64,000 bases of DNA from positions 62,001 to 126,000 of the forward strand of contig VTFK01000215.1 in NCBI GenBank assembly GCA_009617715.1, written 5' to 3'. The notes beneath the pieces are model-generated. The model had not been told where the DNA came from and searched no databases. It saw nothing but the letters and a program-made list of their open reading frames with translations. Origin of the DNA: Plectrocnemia conspersa. Its lineage: Eukaryota; Arthropoda; Insecta; Trichoptera; Polycentropodidae. Made by a program: the position numbers and the translations under genes. Positions 26,301 through 41,400 of the stretch are shown here, piece after piece. The stretch's first letter is position 1. The number at the start of each line of letters is the position of its first letter.

Positions 26301-29300
26301 AAAATACAAACAAATAAATTAAAAAATATTACACCTTAAAAATATTCCTTTTTCTTTTCCTGTCAACAAATCTGACAGGAGCTACATATATTTGTTTACA
26401 AACATGTATTTTGTATACATGGAAAACTTTTTGAGTCACTCTCATACAATAAAAAAATATTGTATGAGTATATTTTTTGCAAAGCAATATACTAGGTAAA
26501 CATATTTAGTTGTAACCAATTTTAAAAGTCCTTTGAGTATGATCAACTAATATTTTTTTTATATATAGATAATGTATTCATAACGCATAAGGTCAAAATC
26601 TATTATACACATAAAATTTTATGAATAATAAACAATATAAATATATGATTGATTTGTTACTCAATCGATTTTGAATGACCATGCAATAAATATGTTAATG
26701 AGACTTTTATACGTTTATAAAAAAAAGTTGCAGACTTTGAGTTACTATTTTATATTCTTATAAATGGCACACGTACAATCGAAAGAAGACAATTCGTTCT
26801 TTTATAATGTAAATGTATATAAAAAAAAGAAACATATGTATAGGTACAAAAACCATTGTTAAAAAAGGCTGCGACGGCATTGCCCGAGAAAATGCGAAAT
26901 TTTCCAATAACAAAAAAATATATAATACCATTGTACCAGATATATTATAATGTGTATAGTGTGTCACCGTATTCGATTCTCTATGTATGTTTTTTTTCTG
27001 TTGTTGTTAAGGATTTACCATTCAAATCACAAAACGGCGGGGGCCCAGCTTTGGTAGTAGTTTGCGTGGGAAGATGAGAATTAATGTGGCGTTGAAAAAA
27101 TAATACAACTGAGCTTGTTCTTATTATAATACTTTGGCGTAACGTATACATTATAGTAGTTTTTGAATATATGTTAATAAGCTAAAAAGTATGATGCACG
27201 GAAAATGCATACAGCGAAAGTGCACGACTTGTCGTGCTCGGCGCGAGCGTGCACGTGCCACACGAAAATGTCGCCGGGGTTTCGATGACGATTCAATCAT
27301 CGAATATGCAATCATGGTATCTAGATACTTAAGAGTTGGTTCTTATGATCGGAACATACTAATGATTGGTAATATAGATTTCGACAGTTGTTTCCTTAAG
27401 CCAGGTTTGTGTCGTTATATCTTGAAGCTTAGATTAACTCTTTGTGACTCAAGGAATCAAATCTAACGATCCTGAAAGTCTAGACTGGTACTGCGTTGTT
27501 TGTGTCACTTTAGCGTAAGCGTCACTGGTGTTGAGTTCAGAGCTAAGCTGTCGTATATTTCCAAGTCAGAAGTCAGAAGTAATTTTCTTACGGTGTATCG
27601 GCTTATATATTGTATTATATAGAGGAGGAGATCTATAAATCCATTGACTTTATATCTACAAATCTCGTTGAATTTATCTTTACTAGTCTAAAATACTTTT
27701 TTTCAAAAATGTATGTAAGATTTTTTAATTCCTTGCGCTCTTTTGTACAGCGCGGTTTTTTGATTGCGTGGTTTTGTTCTGCGCGCTTTTTGCGCATTTT
27801 TTATAAATAAAATTATCTATTTTATTATTAAAATAAAGAATTCTTATATTTACATAAATTAAATAATTATTATGTATTCAAGACCTATGTTTTCCATTGT
27901 ATTATTAATTATTAGAAAAAATATCGTTAAAGTCTGCTTTAGCTTAGTAAACTATTAATGGAACTCTTTTGGGTAATAAATATTCAATATTATGTTTTAC
28001 ATAATTTATACTAATTGTAATTTAATATTACATTACAAATATTGTATATTCAATATTATTTTAATATAATATTCTACCATTACCATAAATTAAATATAAT
28101 ATGATTAAATAATTGCTTTATGATAATTGCTTTGCTTATTGCGTTGTTACATTACAATTTACTATGTATCATAGTACTATATTGTATGTTTAATCATAAA
28201 ATGTAACGTTTTATCAAATTTTTAAAACTAGGTTTTGAATTTTAGGACTGATTGACTTTGTCAGCCAGAAAATATATCTATATTAATTCAAATCCTTGGG
28301 TTTATTTTGCCTAAAATGGAAATCGTCGCCCCGATAAGTATTTCGCTAATTCTGGAGTACCACATGAGTCGAATCTAGGCCCACTGCTTTTTTTGCTCTT
28401 CATTAACGACATAAATGCGGAAATTAATAACTCAGAACATTTATTATATGCTGATGACCTAAAAGTGTTTTACCATATTCACACAAATTCGGTTTCATTC
28501 TCCTTATAAAAAAATCCAGAGTCGTTGTGGAGGTAGTCGATAGACAATCGACTACATTTCAAGTGTCACGTTGTCACATTTTTCAGATCCTGTGGAATTC
28601 TATTACAGTTTAGGCGAAGATGTTTTAAGCAGAAATACTTACGTCGATGACTTGGTCAGAGATTGAAATAGCACTGGAGTTTTCAAAACCAGTATTACCG
28701 AAAAAAATAGTTAATACCGGTATTGACATTAGTAATATTATTTTAATTATTTCGAGTACCGCTTGCCTGATTCACCATGTTTATTAATTAGCAAAACCAA
28801 AGCGTTCGAATACTATTGCTAAATAGTAACTATTGTTTCGATACTATAAATATTTTTAAGAATTTGGGCGCCAAATCTTTCTTCTTTCAGAGCAATAAAT
28901 CTAGGACAACTTTGTCTTTGATTGACCGCTTCTGAATGCCTCCTAATTATAATTTTTTGTCAGTATTCAAAAGAACCTTATGAGAAAGGAGTGAGTAGAA
29001 AGTTGTAATCTGTTTGTTCAAAGCAACATATTTTTTCATGTGAACATATTTATATGATTAATGATTGTGATATTTATGTGATTAATATGTAATTAATTTA
29101 TATAATTTTATTTTAATTATTGCATATTTAATATTTATTTTAGAATCACAATTATATTTATTTTCAATAAATTACTCTCTCGTATACTTATTTATTTCTA
29201 CGTGTGTTATTAGTAACATTAGTTTAATTTTAACTATAAATGTTAAGTAATTGGTTGCAGACAATTAGGTTTTTCTTTTTTTTTTAATCATTGATTTACA

Positions 29301-32300
29301 TTTTTAATTAAATTATATTATTTTAAAAATCTGAAACTTTTTTTTGCGTAAGGTAATAAAAAGCAATAATATTTATTTATTATAAATAAAAATTAAAAAT
29401 ATATCTTTGTCGTAACGAGGGCTTTTGTGTGGTCCCATCCTTTACGCTATTGTCTTGTTTCCTTGTTGATGGTTGATCATTTTGGTCACAGTAAATTAAC
29501 GCGAGTTTCAAGAAAAAGAATCTGTCAAGTCATGATCGTTAAATTAGTAATACAAAATAAATTAATGAGTTACGGCCTTTTTACGCAAAATTAGCTTTAT
29601 CCTAAATTTAACAATGCTAGACTTTTTTAATCGCGCATTTGAATAAGAACATAAAAAAATCTTGTTTAAATGTGAAAAACGACTATAGAAATTTATGGTT
29701 TAAATGAAGTTCTTTTCAAGGGACTGGTAACGTCCTTTGTTCCCATTTTTGATAGTCTGTATATTTTTTACTTCTGGAAGTTTTTTTTTTATCGTATTTT
29801 ATTTGAATGGCAATTTATTTCATGAAGAGCTTTCTACTGCGGAATTAATTTAAATCCCCACACATTTTATTTGTACCTTATGTCAAAAAGTGTAAAAATA
29901 TTGTTCTCAGTGCATTGATTTAACTTTTGACTTGTCATGTCTTGTATCACGAAAACTTTTAACGTTATCCTCTAATCGCAGTTTCTCTGACAACATCGCC
30001 ACCGTATCCTATTCATCATCGTCGAATTTACAACTTAATTGGGTCGTATCTCGGCGACACATCTCGCTTCTGGTGAAAGGTGTCGTACGAGACCTCACTT
30101 CCACCGACTCCTTATCGCCGGATAGAGCTCAAGAGCTCCTTTCCGGCACTCCAGATCCGATCGTCCGCACAACAGATCGGCTTGGAGCGATACTGCATCA
30201 AGCACTGGTACTAGTCTTAGCGAAAGTCATACCGGCACGAGCCCATCACTCACACTCGGCGATCGCAGGTGGTCTCCTCGGAACCGACTCCGTCAACCGA
30301 GGCTTCCTGATCTGCTCGCGCGACCTTACCGCTCCGGCTTTTCTTATCCTCTGTGTACAGAGAGACTGTATCGCACACGATTCGCCTGCGGTGCTCGAGC
30401 TAAAGTTCAACTGGTACCCTGCCTGTTGCAGTAATTGATGTGTGAACGCGGCGAGCATAAATAACACGCTTTTCGCGTTTTGTTTTGGTGGCGCTATGGG
30501 GAAAAAACGGCCTTCAGAAAAGAGCTTCTTGATACCGTCAATTATTTGGCGTCGTAGAACCACGAGTTCTATATATTTCGCACATAATTGTTTCCTGAAA
30601 ATGTGTGCGAATGTTGAATGTTCGAAAGTAGAGGGAAGTAAAAAAAATTGAAATTGTGTGTATTTTAAAATATTTATTTATCAAGTACATATAATATTTT
30701 TAGAGGCGTTTAAGAGGTTTGCGGGTGTTTCCTTTGAAAAGTTATCAAGAGTTAACTGTTTTCCACTATTCTTTTTCTTTTATTCATATAGTATTTTATA
30801 ACATGCTATGTTTTTATTGATCGCCCCACGCACTTGAGATATGCGTTCTCCACTGGGATCACAATCTTCCATAATATTTAAAAATTTGTCAAGGTGCGTG
30901 AAGGGCTTCATTCATATTTTTCATTGTTAAAGAGTTTTCCAAAATAAACCTGTCTCATCTACATTAAATATTTGGCTAGAGGAATATTCTATATCTTCAA
31001 TAATTTTGGATAATTAAGAAATAAATTCTTTTGCAGCATCTTTATCCGCATCAGCCGATTCTCCAGTAAATTTAATATTATGAAAAGAATACCTCATTTT
31101 AAAATTGTAAAACCAACCGTTACTTGCTTGAAAAACCGTGTTAAAATATTTTTTTAATCTATCCTTCCAATCTTTGTGCAAACTAAGAACTTTTGCTTGA
31201 ATAATTGAAATACTCAGAGGGACATCTTTTTTGATGTTGGTCATCGATCTACGATGACAAAGATTTTCCATTTCATCCATGTTTTTATTTTTGCTGTGTT
31301 TTTTTGGAAACATATCATTAAAGACTGTGGAAATAAATCTTTATTTTCCACAATTATGAACGTATTCTTTAATCATATTTTTATTTTGCAAAATTGAACA
31401 TATCGTAGACCTGTTTGTATCATACGAATGTCCGATTGAAGTAAAAAATTCACCACTATCAGAACGTTTTTTAAAAAAAAAAAATGTTTTTTTCTTAAAT
31501 GTGCGAAATAGCGAATTGTACGAAAGTCGAACGTTCGAAAGTCGAGGGCCGTCTGTATATATATTTTTTTTGAGTGATAAATCTAAATCAATAAAAATGA
31601 TCAAATACCCAATAAACTTTAATAGTACAATATCTCAAAATTTTGTGTATAAATTGTTTAAGAAAATTCATATTTTATAAGCAACTATTCTAAATTTTTA
31701 CTCAAAGATAATAATTTACTAAATATAATACTAAAAAAGGTGTGTAGTGATGTTTATGTTTATATACGTATGTATCATATTATACTGTAGATAATTTAAA
31801 AAAATTGTGTTGGCTAATAACGTTCAACATAAATATTCGTAAAATTAAAAAATATTTTACTAGTTGAACAATTTCATTTTTTTTTTAAAAAATGCTTTAA
31901 TATTCGAACCTCTTATATGAATATCTAACGATAAAGAATACTTAGCTGTAATCCACAATTTTACAAAAAAACCTAACATACAATTGAATTTTCTTGCATT
32001 CCAAATGACAAATTCGAGTATTCAGGATGACCCAATTGCTATGTTTGTATCTGGCTTGTTTGTTGAATTTTCTGTAAAACAAAATACCACGATTTCATTC
32101 TTTGAATGCTGAACTGCTTCTGTGAATCGTTTTTTTAAACTTGCCATGAAAAAAATACTGAAAAATATTTTTTAAATATATTTTTAATATTATATAGATA
32201 TGAGTTTTGCCTTTAGGTTAACATAAATTAGTTAATTGATGCATTTTGTTAGGTTAACACTTTTATAAACCGCATTACATTTTTTTGCTTCAAAGATTTA

Positions 32301-32372
32301 ATAATCTGATTTATATGTTAATTTATGTACTTATTTAAAATCTGGTAATGGTAAAATCAACTTCAAACAAAA

Positions 32373-32432
<60 letters not shown>

Positions 32433-35400
32433 CAGGTTATTGAATCTTTAAAGCAAAAAAATATAATCAAAATAATGCATATACCTACTTAATATAAATT
32501 ATATTTTTTTGTGTGGTTGTACAGTGTTCTTTAACAAATTGCAGTTAAATTGTAAGTTTATTTAATACTACTAATTTATTTAAATTGCTTTTTAAAGCAA
32601 ATTATTATAGACTTTTGATACTTCTCAAGGCTCTTTATCCTTTGATTTATTCTATAATCTGTCTGTCTAGATTGTAGACTCTGAACACTCACGTGGAAGA
32701 TCCTCCATTGCAGCGCTTTTTAAAGTTTTGTTTAATAGTAATAGCGCCCATTGAAACTTATAACTGTAAATTAATTCTCTCAATACTTGAGATTAAATTA
32801 TTTTCATCTTTAGTATGCAATTCAAATACTATATTGAACACAATTATTATATGAATGAGATGTTATTAAAATTTAAGAGCATGCTTCAACGTCGTAACTT
32901 TTCAATTCGACCGTAAACATAATGGAACTTGCACATTTACTAATACTTTATTAAACTTTCGTACCAAGTACGAGGTTTATTGTGTTGTAACGACCCATAT
33001 TACACATGTATATGGCGAACAATAGAAATTTTCATTTGCCGAACAGTGTCGGGTATTTTTCACCCCTAACGACTTTCTCCCCGTGGCATTTTTCACACTC
33101 CCCCGCGTCTGCCAAAAAGTGCCTCGGCTCCGACGATAAAAGGTGGCAGTAACTGCGATGCTTAACATTTCCAAACGCTCCTTACAGCTGAAATATCTCC
33201 AGGAGTCCTCACGCGACCAAATAGTTTAACAGGGCGTGGAGAGTCCTGGCTTCGGAGATTCAATCAGGGAAAGGGGTGGGTGGGTGTTTCAGCGGTTAGG
33301 GGATGGGGCGGGTGGCACGCACACCCGTAGTTTCACGGCCGCACGAGATCAATACGACCGTCTGGCCCGCGGGAAGGCTGTTCTTTGTGCGTCTAACTCC
33401 ACTATTTTACCAACCAACAACCACCACGTGATCGTTTGTCAATGTCGGGCTTAAACGGGCTCGATAAGAAAGCCTTACGGTTACGGAACCCCTATGGGCT
33501 CTATTCATGTTTTCTTTCTGATCAGTGGTCGGTTTTATCGGCAATCAGTGCATACGGTTTTAACGGGATAGAGGAACAACGATTCATTTTTGGGTTATAG
33601 GTGTATATGTATTCCAATATATTTTATTATCGTCATACATATACATATATTTATATATTAGACAGATGCCATTATATAGCGAGGGTCTCTTCCAAGAAAG
33701 GCCATTTTCGAAGCGCATGTAATTGAATCAAATCCGAGTGCTTCATAAATTAAAGCAACAACTACACACAATGTATTTGCGAAGAAAATTGGTCACGACT
33801 ATATGATCATATAAAAAAAAACTATGTATACGACCTTAAAAGGTCTCCACGATCAATCAATATCAAAGCCCCTGAAAAATTATTGTAACCAAAGCTGAAA
33901 CACCATTAGTCACCATCAACCTTCAGTCCATAAACGACTAATTTCAGAAAAGGAAAAACCAACTTGTGGTTCTATACCAAGAGAAGATATCTCAATCTTA
34001 TTAAGAACGTAAAGTGTCATTCGATTCTTGAATCATTTTGTAACAATTAGTTACGTTATTAAAATGAAACTATTTCCTTTATTTTAAATTTTATTATGAT
34101 GCTACTGCATTAATCATATAACTTTTACATTGATTTGTTAATTTAAATCTGTATCGTGAACCATATATTAAACTTAATATGTTCTTTTCTGCTCTTTACA
34201 TATGTACAATTGTTATGTACATTGCAAGGATGCTATAATATTTTATTATATCATAAGAAAAAAATCGAAAACATTTCTTAAAATGTGCTAGTAATTAACA
34301 GCATTGCCCTAAACGATACTCCTTTAATATTATTTGCTTAAAGGGTTACGTATATTGACCATATATTAAGATAAGTTGTTATGTGCTCCTTCTGTATATT
34401 TTACTGTTATATACATATGTATATTGCAATGATGCTATAACCTTATTATATGATTGAATATTTTTTTACTGACAGCTTTTTACGTTAATGTCACATAAGT
34501 CTCTAATTTATTTTTATAATAAATATTATTATAGACATAATAATTATATTTGCCTAATAGGATATGTATGTTTGTATTTTAAATATAATGTGAACTATAC
34601 ATTAAGATTAAAATGTTTCTTGTGCTGTTTCTGTGTATACGACTATTGTTTATATTTCAATGGTGTTATAACCTTTTACTTATTTGTTTAAATGTGATGC
34701 TAATTGTAGGCGTTGCCTTTATTAATAATATAATGCAAATCTCTCCTTTAATTTTAGCTTAAAGAGTATTATAGATATATTAAATATATTTGCCTAGAAG
34801 TTTATGTATATGGGTATTTTTTTATAAATGCTTAATGTTAATTAAAATAATATGTAATTGACATTTTCGAGTTATTTGCCTTACAGAGTCTCTAAATATT
34901 CGTTCTTTTTAACAATAAAATATTATACTTTGTTTATAAAGTTATTATTAATCGAAACGTTCAGTTAAGTGAATAATTAAAACAGGTTCATAAATATTTA
35001 TTTAATGTTTCAAACATTAAATAAATATTTTTTAATTATACCTGATGCCGAATATACTACAATGAATTATTTTGGACAGACATAAAATTGAATGTTGATC
35101 TTATTGATTTAGAAAAAATAAAATAAAATTCAAACCTCACAGCTGCACAATATTAACATATAAATATGAGTAATTTATAGAATTTCGGCAATTACAATGT
35201 GTTTATTTTATTTATTTATTTTATTACTAATATGACCACTTTGACTAAAAAAAATTCCCTAATGCCTCCTGATGGTCATTGTACAATAAAGAACAATAAA
35301 TAAAAAAAATAATAAAAAAACCCAGAGCTGCAAAATATTAATATAGAAATATGAGTAATCTATAGAATTTCGGCAATTACAATGTGTTTTTTTTACATCT

Positions 35401-38400
35401 ATATTTATTTTTGCTATTGGATGTTATTTTATTTATTTATTTGCTTTTGACCTAGACTGGAAATTTACTAAATGGCAACACTGAGCAGCAAAAAAATACG
35501 ACTCGGTATCGAGTAAATATTATGAGTAGATATTTTTATGCCTAATTAAAATATTTCGCATAAAATATGATTTCAGAAAATGTGTCGCAACGGTGGCTAA
35601 TTTTTATATTTATTTCTTACATAGAAAGAATTAACTCGCACCTATTACTATTTATTCAAGAAATTATATTATAATGTTAAAAAATATATATACAGTGGGT
35701 TCTCGAGTTACGCGGTATCTACTTACGCGGATTCGTAGTTACGCGGTTAAAAATTTCGAAAATTTAAAATTTGTTATAATATCGATGTTGATATAGATTT
35801 GCGCGTAAATTTTTGTTCCTGGTTGATAATGCACCGGGACATCCACCATGTGATCACGAGCATATCAAAATAGCATTTTGCCCCCAAATACGACCTCTAT
35901 AATACAACCTATGGATCAAGGTATATTACAAAGCTTTAAAAAATATTACTTAAGGACTACTTTTAGAAATGCCATAAACGTAACTGAAGGGCAAAACAGT
36001 ATTTCACTCACACAGTTTTTGAAAGAACACAATATTTATGAAGCTGTTAAAAATATTGGTGTTGCCTGGAATGAAATTGCAAAGTCTACCATGAAAAACG
36101 TTTGGAAGAAGCTTACTCCTCAATTTTTTGAAGTTGTTGAAGACCCCATGCAGGAAGATAACATAATTAATGATCTTGTTGAAATGACAAACCAATTAAA
36201 TTTAAATCTAAATGAAAATGATTTCATTGAATTGTTAGAAAGTCATAGAGTGGAATTAAACAATGAAGATTTAATAGAACTTGAAGAATATAGAAACAAC
36301 GGCGGTGATTCGGAGGAGGAAGTCAAAGAAAGAAAAGAATTTGAGTACAAAAAATGAAAGAATGCCTCAATCTGATAGACCAAGGAATGGCTGGTTTAAA
36401 AGCACAAGATCCCGACATTGATCAGTTTGAGAAAGCCAATAAAGCAGTTCAGGACGCTATTTCCTGTAATAAAAATATCTATTATGAGAAAAAAAGATCT
36501 AGTGTACAATCTTCACTGGATAAGTACGGTTTCTTATTAGATAAAAGAAATCCAACACATAAAGATATTGAAATGGAATAGTATAGACATTATGACATGA
36601 TATTTTAATGAATATGTATGTATAAATATTATTTTTATGTTCCTCATTTTATTTTGTAAAAAAAGTTAAGAATTTAATGTATGTAGACATTTTACACATA
36701 GAATAAATTTTTATAATGCTTTTATTTTCATTTTAACCTAAAGTATACATACAAGAAGACGGCATTTAGTTCTTTTAAGTATCGTTCGGATGATTGGGGG
36801 AATGTATTAATATTTAATACATATCGGATGAGTATTCCTCTACTTACGCGATTTTCGACTTACGCGAATTTTTCTGGAACGAATTAACCGCGTAAGTCGA
36901 GAACTTACTGTAATGCCATTTTTGTTATGAGGCCCGGAATCATTGTTTTCTCAGGGCCTGGGTTCGCTCTTAACGGCCCTGGATGTGACTTTGTTCGACC
37001 TAGCTTAACCCTTTGAACGCGGAAATCGACTAAAGTCGCCCAATTGATTTTTTATCTCTTAACGCAAAAATCAGTAAAAAAATGCTTTTCAAGAAAAAAC
37101 TTTTTTTTTGTGAATAAACATAAAATATCATTTTAAATAAATAACTATTAAAAAATCAAAACATTTAAACAAAAAAAAACAATTAAATATTATTTTTGAT
37201 TAACGCGTCCAAAGGGTTAATATTGTTTTAATAATTAATCACAATATTTATCTGTGAGAATTGGAAAATCTAGAAAAACTTAATCTATGATGATCGATCT
37301 CAATTATAATTATATGAGGAATAAATAGCGTAGTCCGGAACGTCGACCTACCGCAATGTTGATTTAATAATTAATCTCAATATTTATCTGTGAGAATAGG
37401 AAAATCTAAAAAAAAAACTAATCTATGATGATTGATCGCAATTATAATTATAATATATAAAGAAGGAATAACGTAGTCCGTAACGTCTCAGACTATAACT
37501 CTGAAGTTGCGGGTTCGAGCCCCGACAGCGGCACTCAAATTTTTATTGATAAACAAAAATGCGCTATTATTGAAAAAAACTGGTTTCTGCTGCAGTTTGT
37601 GTAGCACATAATAATTTATAATTAATAACATTTATGTCACCGATTCTCATACTTTGTCTTGTCGTAAATAATTCATTAGTAGTATCAGAGACTAGTCTTT
37701 CAGGATGCACATATCTCCAAGACGTGTCACTCTAATTAAAAAATAAGAATAGCATAGTCCATAAGATCTATACTGGTAACTGGGAGGACAAGGGTTCAAG
37801 CCACGGCAACAGACTCGAATTTTTATTTATAAAAATACGCCATTATTAAAAAAAACGACTAAGCGACATATTTGTATTATAAATTATAAAACATATAATA
37901 ATTATTTATATGGATGTCACTGATTTCGTTATAATATTTACTTCATTATGTCCGATTGACTTACTCAGTTGGTACAGACTTGCCCATTGTAACGCATTGA
38001 GCTTACGTCAGGTTACAACGTAAGATTTAATATTAATAAATAAAATAAAAAATAAATTAATAACAATCAGTAATTCCGATCTCATAGACACGATTGAAAA
38101 AACAGGGACTTAAATCTTATTTGTTATTGGCTTATACTAGTTTTAATAACATATTCGTTTTTTATGGTATGTGAGCTTTTGTCAATTATCAATGATTACT
38201 ACAAGTAAAAAATAAAAGAAATGGAGAGAGAAATTGGTAGATTTATATTATGAAATATTTAAAATATTATGTTTAACTTAAATACGTGGATTACTTATCT
38301 TAAAATACTAGTATTGATTTATTATTATAAAGCATTTAAAATTAACTAACTTATTTATTTCTGATTAAATATAAAAATATCGCTCTTAAATAAGATGATA

Positions 38401-41400
38401 CTCGATTCAAAACACAGTTTTGTAAAATCAATACCAACAACTCTTTTCATAAAGTGTCATAAATCATATCTTTTTACAATGTCGTGTTATTGCATAATAT
38501 ATACGCGACCATTAATTCATAAATTCGCCACGCAGATAAATTATTACAAGCTGGTTTCACCCGATTTTTTCTTATGCCGTCATATCGATCGCTTCATCTT
38601 TGCGATCGCAAAAGCCATGTGTATGTTCACTAGGTATAAAAAAATATCAGTAATGATAAATCGATCGATCGATCGTATCGTATCGTAAAAATCGCGTTAA
38701 CAATTTCGTCTCGTGGGATTTATTACTCGTTCGCCGGCGACAGTTATTGCATTCCGAGCGTTCGGCGGTTAATTAGACGGCGATCTACCTGCCGTTGTTG
38801 TTTTTAACTTAAACTTACCGAGAATAATCGCTCGTTATGTTGAAAATTTAACTCGGACCCGCGTGGATTTAACGCTGCATTGCGGCTCTTTCAATAATGG
38901 CGCAGTGTGCAAGGTAGTCTGGGTATACATGGGATCAAGTACTTTATATTGATCACGCGACTAAGGACTTGAAAGGATATGATTGAAATTGAATTGAAAT
39001 CTTATTTAAGAACAATAGTCTTTTTCTAAAATATTTTTTTCTGATCATTCTCGATAAAACGAAACACTATATTAAAAACTCACCCTAACACATTGACAAA
39101 TAATCTGCTAAAAGTCAATGTCGACTTGAGCGTGTAAATTATTTTTCCTTTCTCATGTGCCTAGTTGCTGGAAGAAAGGAGAAGTAAAAATATATATTAT
39201 ATGAATTGCATATTGTCCAGATTGATTGTATTTTCATTTATATATGGCAAAATATAAAAATAAAATGTTATATGATATCTTAACGCAGAATCAACAAAAT
39301 TAAATGTCAAGCAGCGTCTGGAGTAATGAAGCGTTAATTGAATATTTGTTATTGATTAGTTGTCTTGTCAAGTACCATTCATATTTTTTTGATTTGCTTC
39401 GTAATCAATGTCAACTTGTATGATTCAATTAATTAAAAAAAATGTTATCTCAATCAATTAAAAACATTAAACTCATGTACTACGTATTATATCTCAAGAT
39501 TTAAATTATGTTGCAATAATTCTGCAGAATTATCTTTCAGATATCTATAAACTAGTGGTTATATAAATATATCGCATAAATTGCGATTAACAATAAGAAA
39601 CGCACAACCTAAATAGATTACGGCAAATAATACGGAATACTTCCTTTATAATTTGTATAGAGCAGGAACACAAATTCCGATTGTCAACTGTGACAGGTTT
39701 ACTTGATTCGTAACGACTAAATAAGGCGCGCTTAGAAATGACAGTCTTCTTAATCACTGAATGTTAGAAAAATTGTGTAATGAATCAACTGTAAATGCAA
39801 TCACTTACAGCAACTTTGTATATCATTTCTTTATCTCGCAATAGAAATAGTCTAAATATATATTGTTTTAACTCTCTGATGCACATATGCATGTTTGTCG
39901 TAATGCATAATATATACACTATATAATTGTATGATATGATGGGTTTATTGGCGTTGTCGAGATGTCGAGAAGCCCCGGGCTTTTCTCGACATTATGTTGT
40001 CACTTGATTACCAGTGAAATACGCTTATTGCGACCGCGTTTGGATATAACGACATGTTAGATAGAACCAACGTTTAAGCCTTGATCTTATAACTATGTGT
40101 TTTCTAGGCACGTTTTCGATCTATCATGATCATACCAATACACCGACCGGAACTATATTTTTAATTTTTAGCTAAATTTAATAGTACTTTTCAAATATTA
40201 TAAATTAATTATAAATCTTAAAAACGCTTCCTAGAAGTGCAGACGATGCGAAAAAAAAGTTATTGAAATATTTTGCATCAAAGCCCCCAACAATTTTTAA
40301 TATTTAGCTAATACATCTAATTGTATTGCTTCATTAAATATACAATTCTTTTTGAGATTACCCAATAGTTATGAAGCTATTATGATTATCCCAAAAACTA
40401 GTCAACTATCTGATTAACAGAAATTGATGGTAATGAAAGATGAAAAAAAATCAAAGCTTATATTCAAGAATTTCGTGATAAAAATGCCAAAACAACAATT
40501 CTCATTTCTAAAGAAATTTGCTGAAGTCCTTTTTGTTCAAAAATAAATTTGTACAAATATTTTTAAACGTTGTACAAACACTGCATTTTTTATATTATTG
40601 CATAAAAAGAGTGAATCCGTGCCAGGTGCTTGAAAATATGCATGCTTAATATGGACGAGTGTATAAAAATTGTTTATGATTTCATATTTTTGCTTTAATT
40701 ATCTAAGAAGTACGTTAATAATCAGAGTTTTAAATATTGTACAATATAATCACTGCATTAAAAGAGTGAGTCCGTGTCAGATGTTTTAAAATATGCATGC
40801 TTTCATAGAAACTTTTAATATAGGACGAATGAAAAAAAAATGTACATTATAATCAGTAAAAAGCGTGAAAATATACAGTTTGCAAAAATGTGTGGGGGCC
40901 ATTAATAGAGTTATACCATAAAATTTTATTATAATAATTCAAAGTGTTTTTTTTTATATTTATCTTGTTCGAAACATAAAAAATGTAATGTAGCAACAGT
41001 TTTTATTGACAATTTTCTCTACGATTCGGGTGTAAATACCGTGGCCTAAAATTCTTTCGTAACTTGACGCTTTGTGATCAATCAAAGTAGATCGCTCCGT
41101 TCTATTCGCGTCTATTATAACAAAACATCATCCTATTTATGTTTGTTATCTTCCACGAACATCCAGTTTTATGTTCATCAATAATAAAAATATATCTATT
41201 TAAGGTTTAGTAACCCTAAGGCGTTTGACTTGTGCAGCCAGTAAGACGCAGGTGGAAACTAGTGATTATAGTACATATTGTGACAGACTATGATGGGCGA
41301 GATGTTTTCTCAGAGCAGTTGTGGAGAAGCTGGCGCAGGGATGATGTCGGTTGAAGATACTCAGAGGTCTTATTGCTGGCGTGGCAGCGACAGTATAGCG

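Noticed and set aside
29932..30438. 168-codon ORF as a gene
   Set aside because: Long ORFs occur on both strands of the same GC-rich island and neither has recognisable domains; kept only as an unexplained block.
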